A stretch of 64,000 nt of DNA from Filimonas effusa (GCF_004118675.1 NZ_SDHZ01000002.1:186001-250000); one strand, 5' to 3'. Positions 28,323-36,668 are shown, counted from the stretch's first letter. Numbers and translations: made by a program. Notes: generated from the letters alone by a model not told the origin.

Positions 28323-29153
28323 CTACCTTTTTAGTTTCGGATTTTTCACATGTGGTACCGGCTCTTTATGGCGCCAGTACCACTCTACTACTCGCCGCGT
28401 CAACCTATTGTAAATATCGTTCTCCAGATAGAGTTCGGTGTTGCTTCGCGTCAAGCTATTTACATCATTGCTTATTTCATTCTCTACCTCTTTTGAAAAG
28501 GACTTCGATGCAATCAAACTATCCCGAAGCGAATTCGCCAATAACACAAATTGGTTATCCCAATTAGCTTTTGCATTTCCTCTTATTTCATTATCCAATT
28601 TTTCCACAATACGAATCAATTCACCTTGCTGCGTTTCAGCCTGCCCTGATTTAGGCACATATGTTTGCCAGAGAAATCTGGCGACTTCAACATAGACAGC
28701 TTGCAGCGTATCCTTACTATTTACTGGATAAAGCAAGGTTGTATCGCAGCCCGAATTATTCCATGCAGTTTCGAAATATTCTTCGCTAACGTATAAACAA
28801 GTATTGATTGTCACCATATGATCATAAGATATCCTGCGACCATCTCTCGTCGCAGGTTGCCACAAAGGGCCATTACTAACAGCGTTAGCCACCCGGCGGC
28901 CAAATTCAGGACACTCACTGGACTCTTGCTTTACCGCAGACACCTTGCCAGTGCTATCTACATGGAATTTCAGTATCACCCGTACCGTTGCAGTAGGAAT
29001 GCAGTCAAGTGTATCAATACTCACCTTATCTATAAGAAATTTTCGCCACGCTGCGTCACCTCCAGGAAATTTTGGCGGCACAATATTAACCTGCCTTGCA
29101 GACAATAAGAATAAACAGGGCATCAGGAGTAAATATGTAATAGAAGGCTTCAT
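28323..29153 (-). CDS. Secreted TonB-C-terminal-domain-like protein
   Basis: A 276-residue protein. The ATG at 29153 begins a signal peptide (MKPSITYLLLMPCLFLLSAR); an ATG at 29216 would bury it. The segment PPKFPGGDAAWRKFLIDKV (about 27-45), followed by VRVILKFHVDSTGKVSAV and WQPATRDGRRISYDHMV, is the pattern of the TonB C-terminal domain of Bacteroidota energy-transducer-like proteins. The N-terminal membrane anchor and Pro-rich spacer of a true TonB are absent. Residues about 130-276 are an unassigned helical region (DTLQAVYVEVARFLWQTYV). A related short gene lies inside the GVGT array at 45718. Function unknown; it may bind envelope proteins. Confidence 0.6.
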   Translation of the reverse strand: MKPSITYLLLMPCLFLLSARQVNIVPPKFPGGDAAWRKFLIDKVSIDTLDCIPTATVRVILKFHVDSTGKVSAVKQESSECPEFGRRVANAVSNGPLWQPATRDGRRISYDHMVTINTCLYVSEEYFETAWNNSGCDTTLLYPVNSKDTLQAVYVEVARFLWQTYVPKSGQAETQQGELIRIVEKLDNEIRGNAKANWDNQFVLLANSLRDSLIASKSFSKEVENEISNDVNSLTRSNTELYLENDIYNRLTRRVVEWYWRHKEPVPHVKNPKLKR

Positions 29154-29190
29154 AAAAGGAAAATAAGCATTATAGGGCTCAAAACTGAAT

Positions 29191-29466
29191 TTAAGTTGTA
29201 CGCGTAAATTTGCCAAAAAAGACGGACAATCCTTCCCAAGTACTATTTTCGGGATTTAATGCCTGCTTCTTTTCAATGTCATCATGGCATCCCATGGCTT
29301 CAGCAAATAAGATAAAATCCCGTACAATTTGGTTAGATAATTGTCCTGTTTTCGCTACGCTTAAGGGACTTTTCGAAAACAGCTCAAAAGTTCCTTTTCT
29401 TTTTCCGTCTGATCCACTGTAAACCAACATACGACGAATTTTCAGGTCCTTCAATTTGCTTTTCAA
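29191..29466 (-). CDS. Unknown small protein, probable 3' part of a broken gene
   Basis: A 91-codon reading frame in the same frame as the upstream one (29473-29904), separated from it by a single stop codon and two sense codons. The part GQLSNQIVRDFILFAEAMGC (about 41-60) recurs, truncated, at 33.9 kb on the same strand, which shows that this coding segment is a real, once-duplicated sequence. Charged N-terminal residues (KSKLKDLKIRR) suggest a continuation of a longer protein. No family is recognised. It may be one half of a gene disrupted by a stop or by a compensated frameshift, since another frame across the junction also reads as a coiled-coil-like peptide. Confidence 0.45.
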   Translation of the reverse strand: MKSKLKDLKIRRMLVYSGSDGKRKGTFELFSKSPLSVAKTGQLSNQIVRDFILFAEAMGCHDDIEKKQALNPENSTWEGLSVFFGKFTRTT

Positions 29467-29472
29467 GTCCAG

Positions 29473-29904
29473 CTAATTGCCCCTTAAGCTCAAGATTATT
29501 TGTACCTGCCGATCACGATAGTAATTAAATATCTCGATTAACTCAGCATCTAACAGAGCAAACATATGAGCATCTTCGAGCAGACTCTCAAAGATCCGGC
29601 GCAAATATACATACGAACCGATGCCTACTCCATTTGCCGCCAACCCTATTGCCCTGATGAATTCCTTCAACAAATCTTTGGAAAGCACTTTATCATATGC
29701 CTTGATCTGAGAGATATGTATATCCGCGATTGAAACATATTGTCCAACTTTCTGTAATTCCTGTACTTCTGCATCAAAAAACGAATAAACATAAAAATCC
29801 TTTTTTGTGCGAAGGCACCGTAAAGTATTCGTACGAATCCCATTAAAACTATTAAAACTCGGTTGTCCACCTATCATTACTTCATAAGTAGTATTTTCCT
29901 TCAA
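29473..29904 (-). CDS. Unknown protein, probable 5' part of a broken gene
   Basis: 143 codons with no signal peptide. The first half has a beta-rich look (YEVMIGGQPSFNSFNGIRTN, FYVYSFFDAEVQELQKVGQY). The second is helical (LKEFIRAIGLAANGVGIGSY, VYLRRIFESLLEDAHMFA) and resembles the short helical domain found in various bacterial defence-associated hypothetical proteins, but I cannot name it. It stops one codon pair before an in-frame downstream reading frame, so the two together (about 238 codons) may be one interrupted gene. It lies next to a KAP NTPase and an AbiE-like pair in the tRNA-linked island. Confidence 0.45.
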   Translation of the reverse strand: MKENTTYEVMIGGQPSFNSFNGIRTNTLRCLRTKKDFYVYSFFDAEVQELQKVGQYVSIADIHISQIKAYDKVLSKDLLKEFIRAIGLAANGVGIGSYVYLRRIFESLLEDAHMFALLDAELIEIFNYYRDRQVQIILSLRGN

Positions 29905-30025
29905 GTCAGGATTATAAGCATTAACATATGAATCATGTTTATTAAGGCATTAAACTCATCAAATTCATTTGATTCACACTTGATTCGACTATACAATGGC
30001 AGCTCAAAAAAATATCTATGACTAT

Positions 30026-30202
30026 CTAACTTATTTTACATCTGATTTTTTTCTCAAAGTTACATTTTATAAAATGATGCATATCCCAATCCCGCCTGGT
30101 CTCACCCATCAGTAAAAAATTGCCATGCCTCAACGGTATATCCAGCAGCATCGCATTCGCCTCCCACTTCCGGCACTGCTGTCTACCTTCAATACTTTTC
30201 AT
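30026..30202 (-). CDS. Possible small ORF, 58 codons
   Basis: In the 315-nt spacer upstream of the KAP gene, a minus-strand ATG at 30202 opens 58 codons (begins MKSIEGRQQCRKWEANAM, later LLMGETRRDWDMHH). Its first half is richer in G+C than the spacer around it. No homologue is recognised; it may be a remnant. Apart from this and the KAP -7 element the spacer shows nothing. Confidence 0.25.
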   Translation of the reverse strand: MKSIEGRQQCRKWEANAMLLDIPLRHGNFLLMGETRRDWDMHHFIKCNFEKKIRCKIS

Positions 30203-30204
30203 AA

Positions 30205-30212
30205 TATCTTTG
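30205..30212 (+). promoter_or_regulatory. -7 promoter element of the KAP gene, near-leaderless start
   Basis: TATCTTTG matches TAnnTTTG and ends only 7 nt before the ATG at 30220, so transcription would begin at or next to the start codon. No clear TTG is seen at the -33 distance. Confidence 0.5.
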
Positions 30213-30219
30213 CAAGATT

Positions 30220-32352
30220 ATGAATCCGGATAAGCCTATTAGCACGCTCTCAGAAGATAAATTTCAACGCTATGAATTTGCAAAAAGAATAGCCGGTATT
30301 GTGGGCACGCCCAAAATAGCCGAATCGCTCGTCGTTGGATTGTACGGCAAATGGGGAGAAGGAAAAACGAGCGTACTAAATTTCATCAGACAGGAATTAC
30401 CCAAGGAAACAGTAGTTGTCAATTTTAATCCGTGGCTATTCACTAGCCAGACGGAATTACTGAACGCCTTCTTCCAAGAGATGGCAGGCGCTTTAGGGGC
30501 TGCCAAAAAGTCTATCAGGGAAAAAATCGGCACAGCAATGGCTGATTATGGAGCCGCTATTGGTTCCGTGACCAAGTTCATGGGCATGCCTCTAGATAGT
30601 GTCCAAAGATCAGGGGAAGTACTTAAAAATATCTCTCTGGCCAGCGCAAAGACACGGGTGGACAAACTCATCGTACAGGCCAACACTAACATCGTCGTAT
30701 TCATTGACGACATAGACCGGCTTGATGTACAGGAAATTCAGTATATCTTTAAACTAGTCAAACTGGTAGGAGATTTCCCAAGAACCTGCTACATTTTATC
30801 CTTTGATGACGAAATTGTAGCGACAGCACTTTCCGAAAAATATCGCTCAACTCAAGAAAATGGAGGATATAAATATCTTGAAAAAATCATACAAGTCCCT
30901 CTGAAATTACCAAAAGCAACCCAGACAGCACTCAGACAATACACACTCGAACTATTGGACAACATCATTTTTAAAACCGGAATAGTATGGGATCAGGCAG
31001 AAGCGGCTGCCATCGACAAAAAGATAGAGGAAATCTTTCTGCCTATTGTTGATAACGCACGTCTGCTTGGCAGGTACGCCAACGCCTTGTCTTTTTCTTT
31101 ACCACTGCTAAAGGGTGAAGTGGACACTACTGATTTGATACTACTGGAAGGCATAAAAGTCTTTTTCCCGAAATTCTATGATTTCATTCGGGAGAACCCA
31201 GATATATTTACCGATAGGACTCTAATATTCGGAGGTGTAGCGGACGAACAAGCTCAAAAAACTGAAAAAAATAAAAACATAATACAACAGATTACAGTCT
31301 ATTCTGAAAAACAACAAAAGACCATCCTAGCGTTGGTGAAATATCTCTTTCCTCAACTTTCATCCGAGCGAATAAGCTACCCTAGGTTAAGTGGCCAAAA
31401 AAAGGAAAAAACAATGAACCTATCTCACCCGCGTTATTTCGATCGCTACTTCACGTACTGTGTTTTGCAAGACGACATATCTGACATACTGTTAAAAAAC
31501 ATTTTTTCCAATATTGCCAATCAATCCGTCGAATACGCTACAGATACTGTAAAGGATTTATTTGATAATTACGGCGTAGATAACGTCCTTTTTAAACTTC
31601 TCGACTGGACAGATGCTCTTGAAGACAAAGCCATTCAACAGTTTGCTATCGCTATTACTTTGAATAGCATTAGCCTGTCGGCAAAGGCAACATTCCTACT
31701 ACGCAGTCAATTACAAATTGCAAGTATTATAGTTTCAAGATGGCTACGAAGTTTACCGGATAATGAAAAAGAAGAAGCACTCTTTATTGTTCTGGAAAGA
31801 AGTGACAACTTTGATTTTACCATTGGACTCTGGTCGGATGTACTTTGGAGCAGTCATGATGGCTACTATAATCCGCCACCAGAAGACCAAGACTTAAGGG
31901 CGAAGAAAGCATTGGTCTCCCATTTTCTGAAATTGTGTGATAGTCAACCATTTTTTGATATACTAAACGAACTGCATCTGCGGTTTTTACTCCGAATAGC
32001 ACATGACATAGGTCGGGTGCCAGGATCAATTCAAACAATCATCGAAACAGGGCTTAAAAATATAGAAGGCTTTGCGCTTAGATTTTTAAAGCTTTATTCA
32101 TGTACAGTAATGTCGGCAGGAAATAAAGGAAAGCAAACTTTTAAAACACAGATCTATGCTGAAGATTTTGAAGACCTTAACAAAGTCTTCAAGCCGGAAA
32201 TATTGAACAACTACCTTCTTGCAGAATTCGGCATGCATCCCTTGCCATTCACACCTACGCAGTTATCTGACCGACAACCTGCATCTGATGCAGAAATTGT
32301 TTCCTCTTTTCAATGGCATTTAACCCAACTTAAAACTAATGCCTATTCATAA
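30220..32352 (+). CDS. KAP family P-loop NTPase
   Basis: A 710-residue protein. Walker A is GKWGEGKTS (43-51) and Walker B VVFIDDIDRL (159-168), with the KAP-typical FNPWLF (69-74) between them and SFDDEIVATAL (194-204) after. No convincing membrane helix pair is seen in the usual KAP insertion. The C-terminal 350 residues are helical repeats without a recognised domain. KAP NTPases include the phage-exclusion protein PifA and several defence-island ATPases, so an antiviral role is likely. The gene stands alone on the plus strand between the broken gene and the AbiE-like pair, within the tRNA-Met-linked island. No obvious effector partner lies in the same direction. Confidence 0.85.
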   Translation: MNPDKPISTLSEDKFQRYEFAKRIAGIVGTPKIAESLVVGLYGKWGEGKTSVLNFIRQELPKETVVVNFNPWLFTSQTELLNAFFQEMAGALGAAKKSIREKIGTAMADYGAAIGSVTKFMGMPLDSVQRSGEVLKNISLASAKTRVDKLIVQANTNIVVFIDDIDRLDVQEIQYIFKLVKLVGDFPRTCYILSFDDEIVATALSEKYRSTQENGGYKYLEKIIQVPLKLPKATQTALRQYTLELLDNIIFKTGIVWDQAEAAAIDKKIEEIFLPIVDNARLLGRYANALSFSLPLLKGEVDTTDLILLEGIKVFFPKFYDFIRENPDIFTDRTLIFGGVADEQAQKTEKNKNIIQQITVYSEKQQKTILALVKYLFPQLSSERISYPRLSGQKKEKTMNLSHPRYFDRYFTYCVLQDDISDILLKNIFSNIANQSVEYATDTVKDLFDNYGVDNVLFKLLDWTDALEDKAIQQFAIAITLNSISLSAKATFLLRSQLQIASIIVSRWLRSLPDNEKEEALFIVLERSDNFDFTIGLWSDVLWSSHDGYYNPPPEDQDLRAKKALVSHFLKLCDSQPFFDILNELHLRFLLRIAHDIGRVPGSIQTIIETGLKNIEGFALRFLKLYSCTVMSAGNKGKQTFKTQIYAEDFEDLNKVFKPEILNNYLLAEFGMHPLPFTPTQLSDRQPASDAEIVSSFQWHLTQLKTNAYS

Positions 32353-32421
32353 TTAACCACAAAACAGCATTCTATCAATATGCTACCGACCCCATGGTCC
32401 TATACTTTGAACTGTAAATAC

Positions 32422-33105
32422 TCAAATCTCAGCAATCGCAGCCATGTTTCCCAATATAAACCGAACCCGATTCTGTTCATTATGTTCGAGGTTCACGCTG
32501 ATCCATTCATCAATATATTTCTGAGATAACAACTCAATAAATTGAGCCTTTAGATAATTCTTAAGAGCGCCAGAGCACTGTTTTATCTCGTCCCAGATAG
32601 ATACACGGTTATTGAGTACGTGAACAATATCCTCAAAATCAGAACTAAAGCGACCTTCGTTTTCGCCACGATCTGCAAACGCTTCGAGTTTTGTAGCAAT
32701 AAAATAAGGCCCAGCAAATACCCGGATAGTGATTCCATCTTCCAAATCAACAGCAATCGCATTAGCGAATGCCTCTGCATACCACTTATTCGCAAATCCT
32801 AAGATCTCGTCACTTGTAGGCATGACATCAACGGTAATTCCCAGTACTGTATACCGGCAAATAACCCCTGACGCCACGTCGTTCACAAAGCCTTTTTCCC
32901 GTAGTTTTTCCTCAATGACAGCATAATCTCTATGATGCACTACCTCAACAACAATATCAACATCGTCCGTGGGACGAGTCTCTGTTTCAGGTCTAGTAGA
33001 ATACAAAGAAACTGTGGATCCGCCTACAAAAACGACGTCGGCAGCCAATTCTCCGAGCGCCCGGTAAACCGTTTTTATTCTAAGCACATTTTCACGGTGA
33101 CTCAT
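32422..33105 (-). CDS. Nucleotidyltransferase toxin-like protein (AbiEii-like)
   Basis: A 227-residue protein of the nucleotidyltransferase superfamily: FVGGSTVSLYS (26-36) then RPTDDVDIVVE (44-54), giving the GGS and DxD (Asp48, Asp50) metal site, followed by TVDVMPTSDEILG (about 91-103) with a third acidic residue and a helical LATKLEAFADRG-type segment (about 135-150). This layout fits AbiEii/AbiGii-type toxins that modify tRNA or other RNA in type IV toxin-antitoxin systems. Its start overlaps the stop of the winged-helix gene by 4 nt (ATGA), so the pair is translated together, regulator first, as in abiE operons. Confidence 0.8.
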   Translation of the reverse strand: MSHRENVLRIKTVYRALGELAADVVFVGGSTVSLYSTRPETETRPTDDVDIVVEVVHHRDYAVIEEKLREKGFVNDVASGVICRYTVLGITVDVMPTSDEILGFANKWYAEAFANAIAVDLEDGITIRVFAGPYFIATKLEAFADRGENEGRFSSDFEDIVHVLNNRVSIWDEIKQCSGALKNYLKAQFIELLSQKYIDEWISVNLEHNEQNRVRFILGNMAAIAEI

Positions 33106-33614
33106 AATATTAGTTTCTGCAATTCATCAATGGCAACCTTTAATTCTCTGACTCGGCCTACCCTGATAATATCAATACTAGCAAGGGCTTTATAAAGCAC
33201 TTCATCCTCTCTAACAGCACTAACAACTGATTTATATAGCGGCTGAATCGAGAGCCCTCTTATATCTCCATCTTCATATGGCCAAACGTAATTCATCTCC
33301 GTTTTAAAAAGCTGATTGTAAAAAGGATGAGAATGCGCAGTCGCAATTCCGGTTACCATCGTTCCCGGCAGTTGTGGGAATACATAATGTAACCCATAAC
33401 GAATAAATTCCATAAGCGATTGCCGGTATACCTTTTTTTTAGTATCGTCGACCAGTCCGGCAAGATGACTACGTTGCAAAGACTCTGATATTTCTGATAC
33501 GCTTAAATGAAGCGAAGACGCAAAATCTCGGTACTGCCATTGGCGGTCAGCATTGTTCAGCACTTTTAAAAGCACTACGATATCCTGCGGGCGCATCCCG
33601 TTATGCGATTTCAT
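33102..33614 (-). CDS. Winged-helix antitoxin/regulator (AbiEi-like)
   Basis: A 170-residue protein; the ATG at 33614 is chosen because it starts the domain (MKSHNGMRPQDIVVLLKVLN), while an ATG at 33674 would extend through the palindromic operator. A winged helix-turn-helix covers about residues 5-70 (YRDFASSLHLSVSEISESLQ as the recognition region), followed by FIRYGLHYVFPQLPG and a C-terminal alpha/beta region. It overlaps the nucleotidyltransferase start by 4 nt. By analogy to AbiEi it should neutralise the toxin and repress its own promoter, where a perfect palindrome lies 19 nt upstream. The family assignment is by context and architecture. Confidence 0.7.
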   Translation of the reverse strand: MKSHNGMRPQDIVVLLKVLNNADRQWQYRDFASSLHLSVSEISESLQRSHLAGLVDDTKKKVYRQSLMEFIRYGLHYVFPQLPGTMVTGIATAHSHPFYNQLFKTEMNYVWPYEDGDIRGLSIQPLYKSVVSAVREDEVLYKALASIDIIRVGRVRELKVAIDELQKLIL

Positions 33615-33632
33615 GGTATAAATATACAAATT

Positions 33633-33658
33633 CGTTTGCTGTTTGCAAACAGCAAACG
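33633..33658. promoter_or_regulatory. Perfect 26-bp palindrome, candidate autoregulatory operator
   Basis: Bases 33633-33645 (CGTTTGCTGTTTG) are followed directly by their exact reverse complement. The arms also contain GTTTGC twice. It ends 19 nt upstream of the regulator start codon, in the expected promoter zone, so dimeric binding by the winged-helix protein is the simplest reading. Confidence 0.75.
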
Positions 33659-33804
33659 GCAAATTATAAAGCAAGAAGCCATCACTCTATTGGGAGAAAC
33701 CAGACTATTACAGAAGAAAAACCAAATTCACGCCTCCGTTTTTCCAGACTTTTAGTCGAATTGATACTAAATCACTTCGTTGCCCTATACTTGCGCCCAA
33801 GTAT

Positions 33805-33818
33805 ACTACTTGAAGGCT
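33805..33818 (+). repeat. Third partial att-like motif
   Basis: ACTACTTGAAGGCT is identical to 14 bases just after the tRNA-Met gene (26252-26265) and close to the second junction (34022). It may be a scar of an earlier integration event. The match is short. Confidence 0.3.
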
Positions 33819-33852
33819 CTTCAAATAATTTTTGGGGGGCTTTTTTGTTTTA

Positions 33853-34018
33853 TAAGGCTCGAAACGAGATTTAAGTTTTATGCCAAATCTTTTCCTAAGC
33901 CCTATTTTTCGGAGTTTAATGCCAGCTCCTTTTTTATGTCATCCTGGCATCCCATGGCTTCGGTAAATAAGATAAAATCCCGCACAACTTGGTTAGATAA
34001 TCGTCCTGTTTCCGCTAC
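33853..34018 (-). pseudogene. Truncated duplicate of the gene at 29191
   Basis: On the minus strand this reads VAETGRLSNQVVRDFILF, then TEAMGCQDDIKKELALNSEK and a stop, closely matching the corresponding part of the 91-codon frame at 29191-29466, with untranslated similarity continuing downstream. The homology ends abruptly at CGCTAC, exactly where the second att-like repeat begins. It is a 3' fragment without a start. Confidence 0.65.
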
Positions 34019-34400
34019 AAACACTACTTGAACGCTGAAACGTAATCACAGAGAGCGTTTCAGTCTTTTTGTTTTGTACTTCTTTCTTTCCTCGCGGCAT
34101 TTTGTAACCAGTAACCTCAAAAGTTACCAAAACAGTTACCAAAAATGCAGCAACTACCGAACAATTGCCGCGCTGGCAAAATGAGTGTTTTCCCGAAGAA
34201 CTGGAACACTGTTAAAGCTAACACCAATGGTATATCAAATACCGTTTCAATGATGACAATCTCAAAAAGAGTAAACAGATTGTCCTAAAGGGCATGAATA
34301 TGCTTACCAGGCTCGCTGAAAAGCAGGCTGCAGTCCGAACTCAGATCAAGGATGAACAAGAAATGTTGGAGCGTGGATACAACCGAATAACGGAACATCT
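34013..34400 (+). repeat. Direct repeat copy 2 (second att-like junction plus integrase 5' part)
   Basis: Matches the copy at 26242 from CGCTACAAACACTACTTGAA onward, including the same non-coding stretch and integrase start, 7.77 kb away. Together the two copies bound the defence-type island. A 7-nt deletion relative to copy 1 near 34223 shifts the integrase frame. Confidence 0.85.
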
Positions 34401-35310
34401 ACTTGCGCAGACAAAGCCAGAGATCACACCGGAATCTGAGCCAGAACTAGATGAGGATTTAACCGAAACAACTCCGTTTTTGGAAGCTCTATTATTCGCC
34501 CGTGTAATGATTAAATGCTCAAGACATACACATGAAGATCTGGATAGCATACTTAAATACATCAGAATTGCTGTATTAATGCTTGGATACGACCGAATAC
34601 CAGTTAAAGAGGTTCGCCGCCGACACCTTATCACTTTACTGAATAAGTGCGGCGAGATAAAACTATCTTGGAGAAAACATCTTCTGGCGGAGAATCCTGG
34701 AAAGAAGATAAAGGAGAGCTGGACATCAGCCACCTTTAACAAGTATCGTACACACCTTTCAATGGTATACAGACAGCTGTTGAAAATGGAGGCAGTTGAT
34801 TCCAACCTATGCGAAGCCATTGACTTGGAAAAGTACATAAAGAAAGCCCGGAAACATTGACATCAAAGGAGGTAAAGGAGGTAAACGAGCACATATTTAA
34901 GTCCGACTATAACTTTTGGCGATTTATGCAGATCTTCTTCCATTCTGGCGCCAGAGAAACAGAGATTATGCGAGTTAGAAAGGAGGATGTGGATATTGCC
35001 CAACAAAGAGTAAAACTATTGATTCAAAAAGGTATCTCTTATAGGGAGGAATGGCGACCTATAAAGACAATAGCCATACCATTATGGGCTGAATTATCCA
35101 GCGAAGCAAAGCCCGGGCAGGTTCTATTCAGCAAAGGATTGAAACCTAGTAACAGACGCCATAAGTGCACGGCTAATAGCCGAAGCCGAAATACAGGCCA
35201 CGAAGATGATTGGCCATACAAGCACACCTATGGTTAGGAGTATCTACGATACAAACAACAAAATCCGTTGGAGCGACCTGATAAAAGAGGTTAAAAACAA
35301 ATTCGCATAA
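34145..35310 (+). pseudogene. Tyrosine integrase, multiply frameshifted
   Basis: The start (MQQLPNNCRAGKMSVFPKNW) matches copy 1. A 7-nt deletion near 34223 breaks the frame; reading resumes through an arm/core-binding region (34294-34860, GMNMLTRLAEKQ to KYIKKARKH). A shift at about 34857 leads to the catalytic part (HSGARETEIMRVRKEDVD with the first Arg; 34857-35237), and a third break near 35150 leads to ATKMIGHTSTPMVRSIYDTN with the late His and the Tyr nucleophile. The His-x-x-Arg segment seems lost in a deletion. All major parts of an approximately 400-residue integrase are recognisable, but no active protein can be made. It probably once moved the tRNA-Met-linked element. Confidence 0.85.
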
Positions 35311-35316
35311 TAATCG

Positions 35317-35352
35317 TTATCTCCCCGGGGAAAAGATCCTCCGGGGAGATAA
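35317..35352. terminator. Bidirectional hairpin between integrase remnant and GVGT gene B
   Basis: A perfect 12-bp stem (TTATCTCCCCGG at 35317-35328 and its complement at 35341-35352) with a 12-nt loop lies between two converging genes. The position mirrors the hairpin at 26846 after integrase copy 1. Confidence 0.7.
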
Positions 35353-35434
35353 CATTCTATTGAAAATGATAATTTATCTACCTAAGACCTGAATTTCGTA
35401 AGTCTGCAGCAGGAGTTATATGACAGTTGTCAGT

Positions 35435-36575
35435 TTATTTTGATTGTTTAGTTTCTACCTCGGCCAGCCGCTTTTTTACTTCAACTAATTCTTTGTTTTG
35501 CTCAGTGATTTGTTTGTTTTGCTGGATAATATAGAGGGTAAGTTCCTCAATCTTTTTCAGAAGTAGCACCTGGTTGTCGCCGAGATCGAGGCCATCCTTT
35601 TTCACTTCAGCGGCGGAGGGGACTTCGGGAAGGTGTTTATTTTCTTTGATGAAGGTTTCGACATGAGAAAGTGATGGGAGTTGGTAGGAAGAGTCGAAAA
35701 CATAGTCGGCCCAGGCTTGTTGGGTTATCTTTATTTTTCGAGCACCTACTGTCCCTTCTACAGCAAGCCTATAACTTCCGGGATTTTCAGTACCTATTCC
35801 TACATTACCACCGTTGGGAACCAAAGTAATTTTGCCATTTTCACCATAATTTGCCATTTTCACCATAATAGATACCCATCATTTCAAATCCACCATTTCC
35901 GACATTATTATGCGTCTGAAATGAAAAAGCTTTGCCATTTGCACCTTGCACCGTACTCCAGGCCCTGCTTTGAAACACCATTGCAGAATAATCATTTGTT
36001 TGGAAGCTTGCTCCATGAAAGGTATTCGCGTCATTCATTTTTATATCACCATTTACATCCAGCTTATAAGCAGGGGAAGTCGTACCTATTCCAACATTAG
36101 CGTTTTCTTTTATCCAAATAGGATAGCCAGCTGATGCGCTTTGATAAAAGACCATTTCCCCATTTTCACCTGCTGAAAACTCATTATGGTTTATTCCCCT
36201 TTTAATCTGAAAACCACCATCGCTCGCATTTGCCAATATTTTTCCAGCAACTTCCAATTTCTGAGTTGGAGAAGTTGTTCCTATGCCTACGTTGCCGTTG
36301 GGAAAGCTAGATGCGACGTAATTTCCACTTTTAGCAAAAAGCATGGCAGGTATTGCATTATTATCATCAGCAACATTTATTATTCCTGCACTAGATCCGG
36401 CATTGTAGAATTGAAGAACTTTTGCTCCAATAGTTAATACGTTTGTACCAGTACCAACATTTATATTCCGATCTGTAACATTTCCAGTTTCTGTCACTTG
36501 TTGCAGTGAAGGAGTTTGTGCGCTAGAAAAAAAAGCCGCCATAAGGTAGAGTGGTAGAAAAATCATTTTTTTCAT
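35435..36575 (-). pseudogene. GVGT-repeat secreted protein, out of frame by a 19-bp duplication (paralogue B)
   Basis: Two overlapping frames form one gene: 36575 down to 35841 (244 codons: signal peptide MKKMIFLPLYLMAAFFSSAQ, LQQVTETGN motif, two NVGIGT-type hinges) and 35866 down to 35435 (143 codons: the last hinge and the full C-terminal domain WADYVFDSSYQL ... LTLYIIQQNK with a long heptad tail). A tandem 19-bp duplication at 35831-35868 causes the shift; with one unit removed the gene is 1122 bp, exactly 373 codons plus stop, and every conserved element is in frame. It may be a recent pseudogene or the off state of a slippage switch. As written it makes a truncated protein without the C-terminal domain. 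Confidence 0.85.
35831..35868. repeat. Perfect 19-bp tandem duplication inside paralogue B
   Basis: TTTGCCATTTTCACCATAA occurs twice head to tail (35831-35849, 35850-35868). Because 19 is not a multiple of 3 it shifts the reading frame. Gain or loss of one unit would switch the C-terminal domain off or on. Confidence 0.95.
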
Positions 36576-36604
36576 AGAAAAGAGTTTAGGTTATTGAATT
36601 GCAG

Positions 36605-36642
36605 GCAATGTAACAAAAAAGCCCTGGCAGGACAACCGGGGC
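36605..36642 (-). terminator. Fused terminator-promoter module between paralogues C and B
   Basis: On the minus strand the stem GCCCCGG/CCAGGGC (36621-36642) is followed by six T residues and at once by TACATTGC (36605-36612), in the position of a -7 box for gene B. The hairpin loop contains TTG (36633-36635), 20 nt upstream of that box, the right place for the -33 element. It ends transcription of gene C and can start gene B. Confidence 0.6.
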
Positions 36643-36668
36643 ATATTCAGGATACAAGAGCTATCATA

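Noticed and set aside
28323-29153. True TonB energy transducer
   Set aside because: Only the C-terminal domain is recognisable; the membrane anchor and proline-rich spacer are missing and no ExbB/ExbD genes are near.
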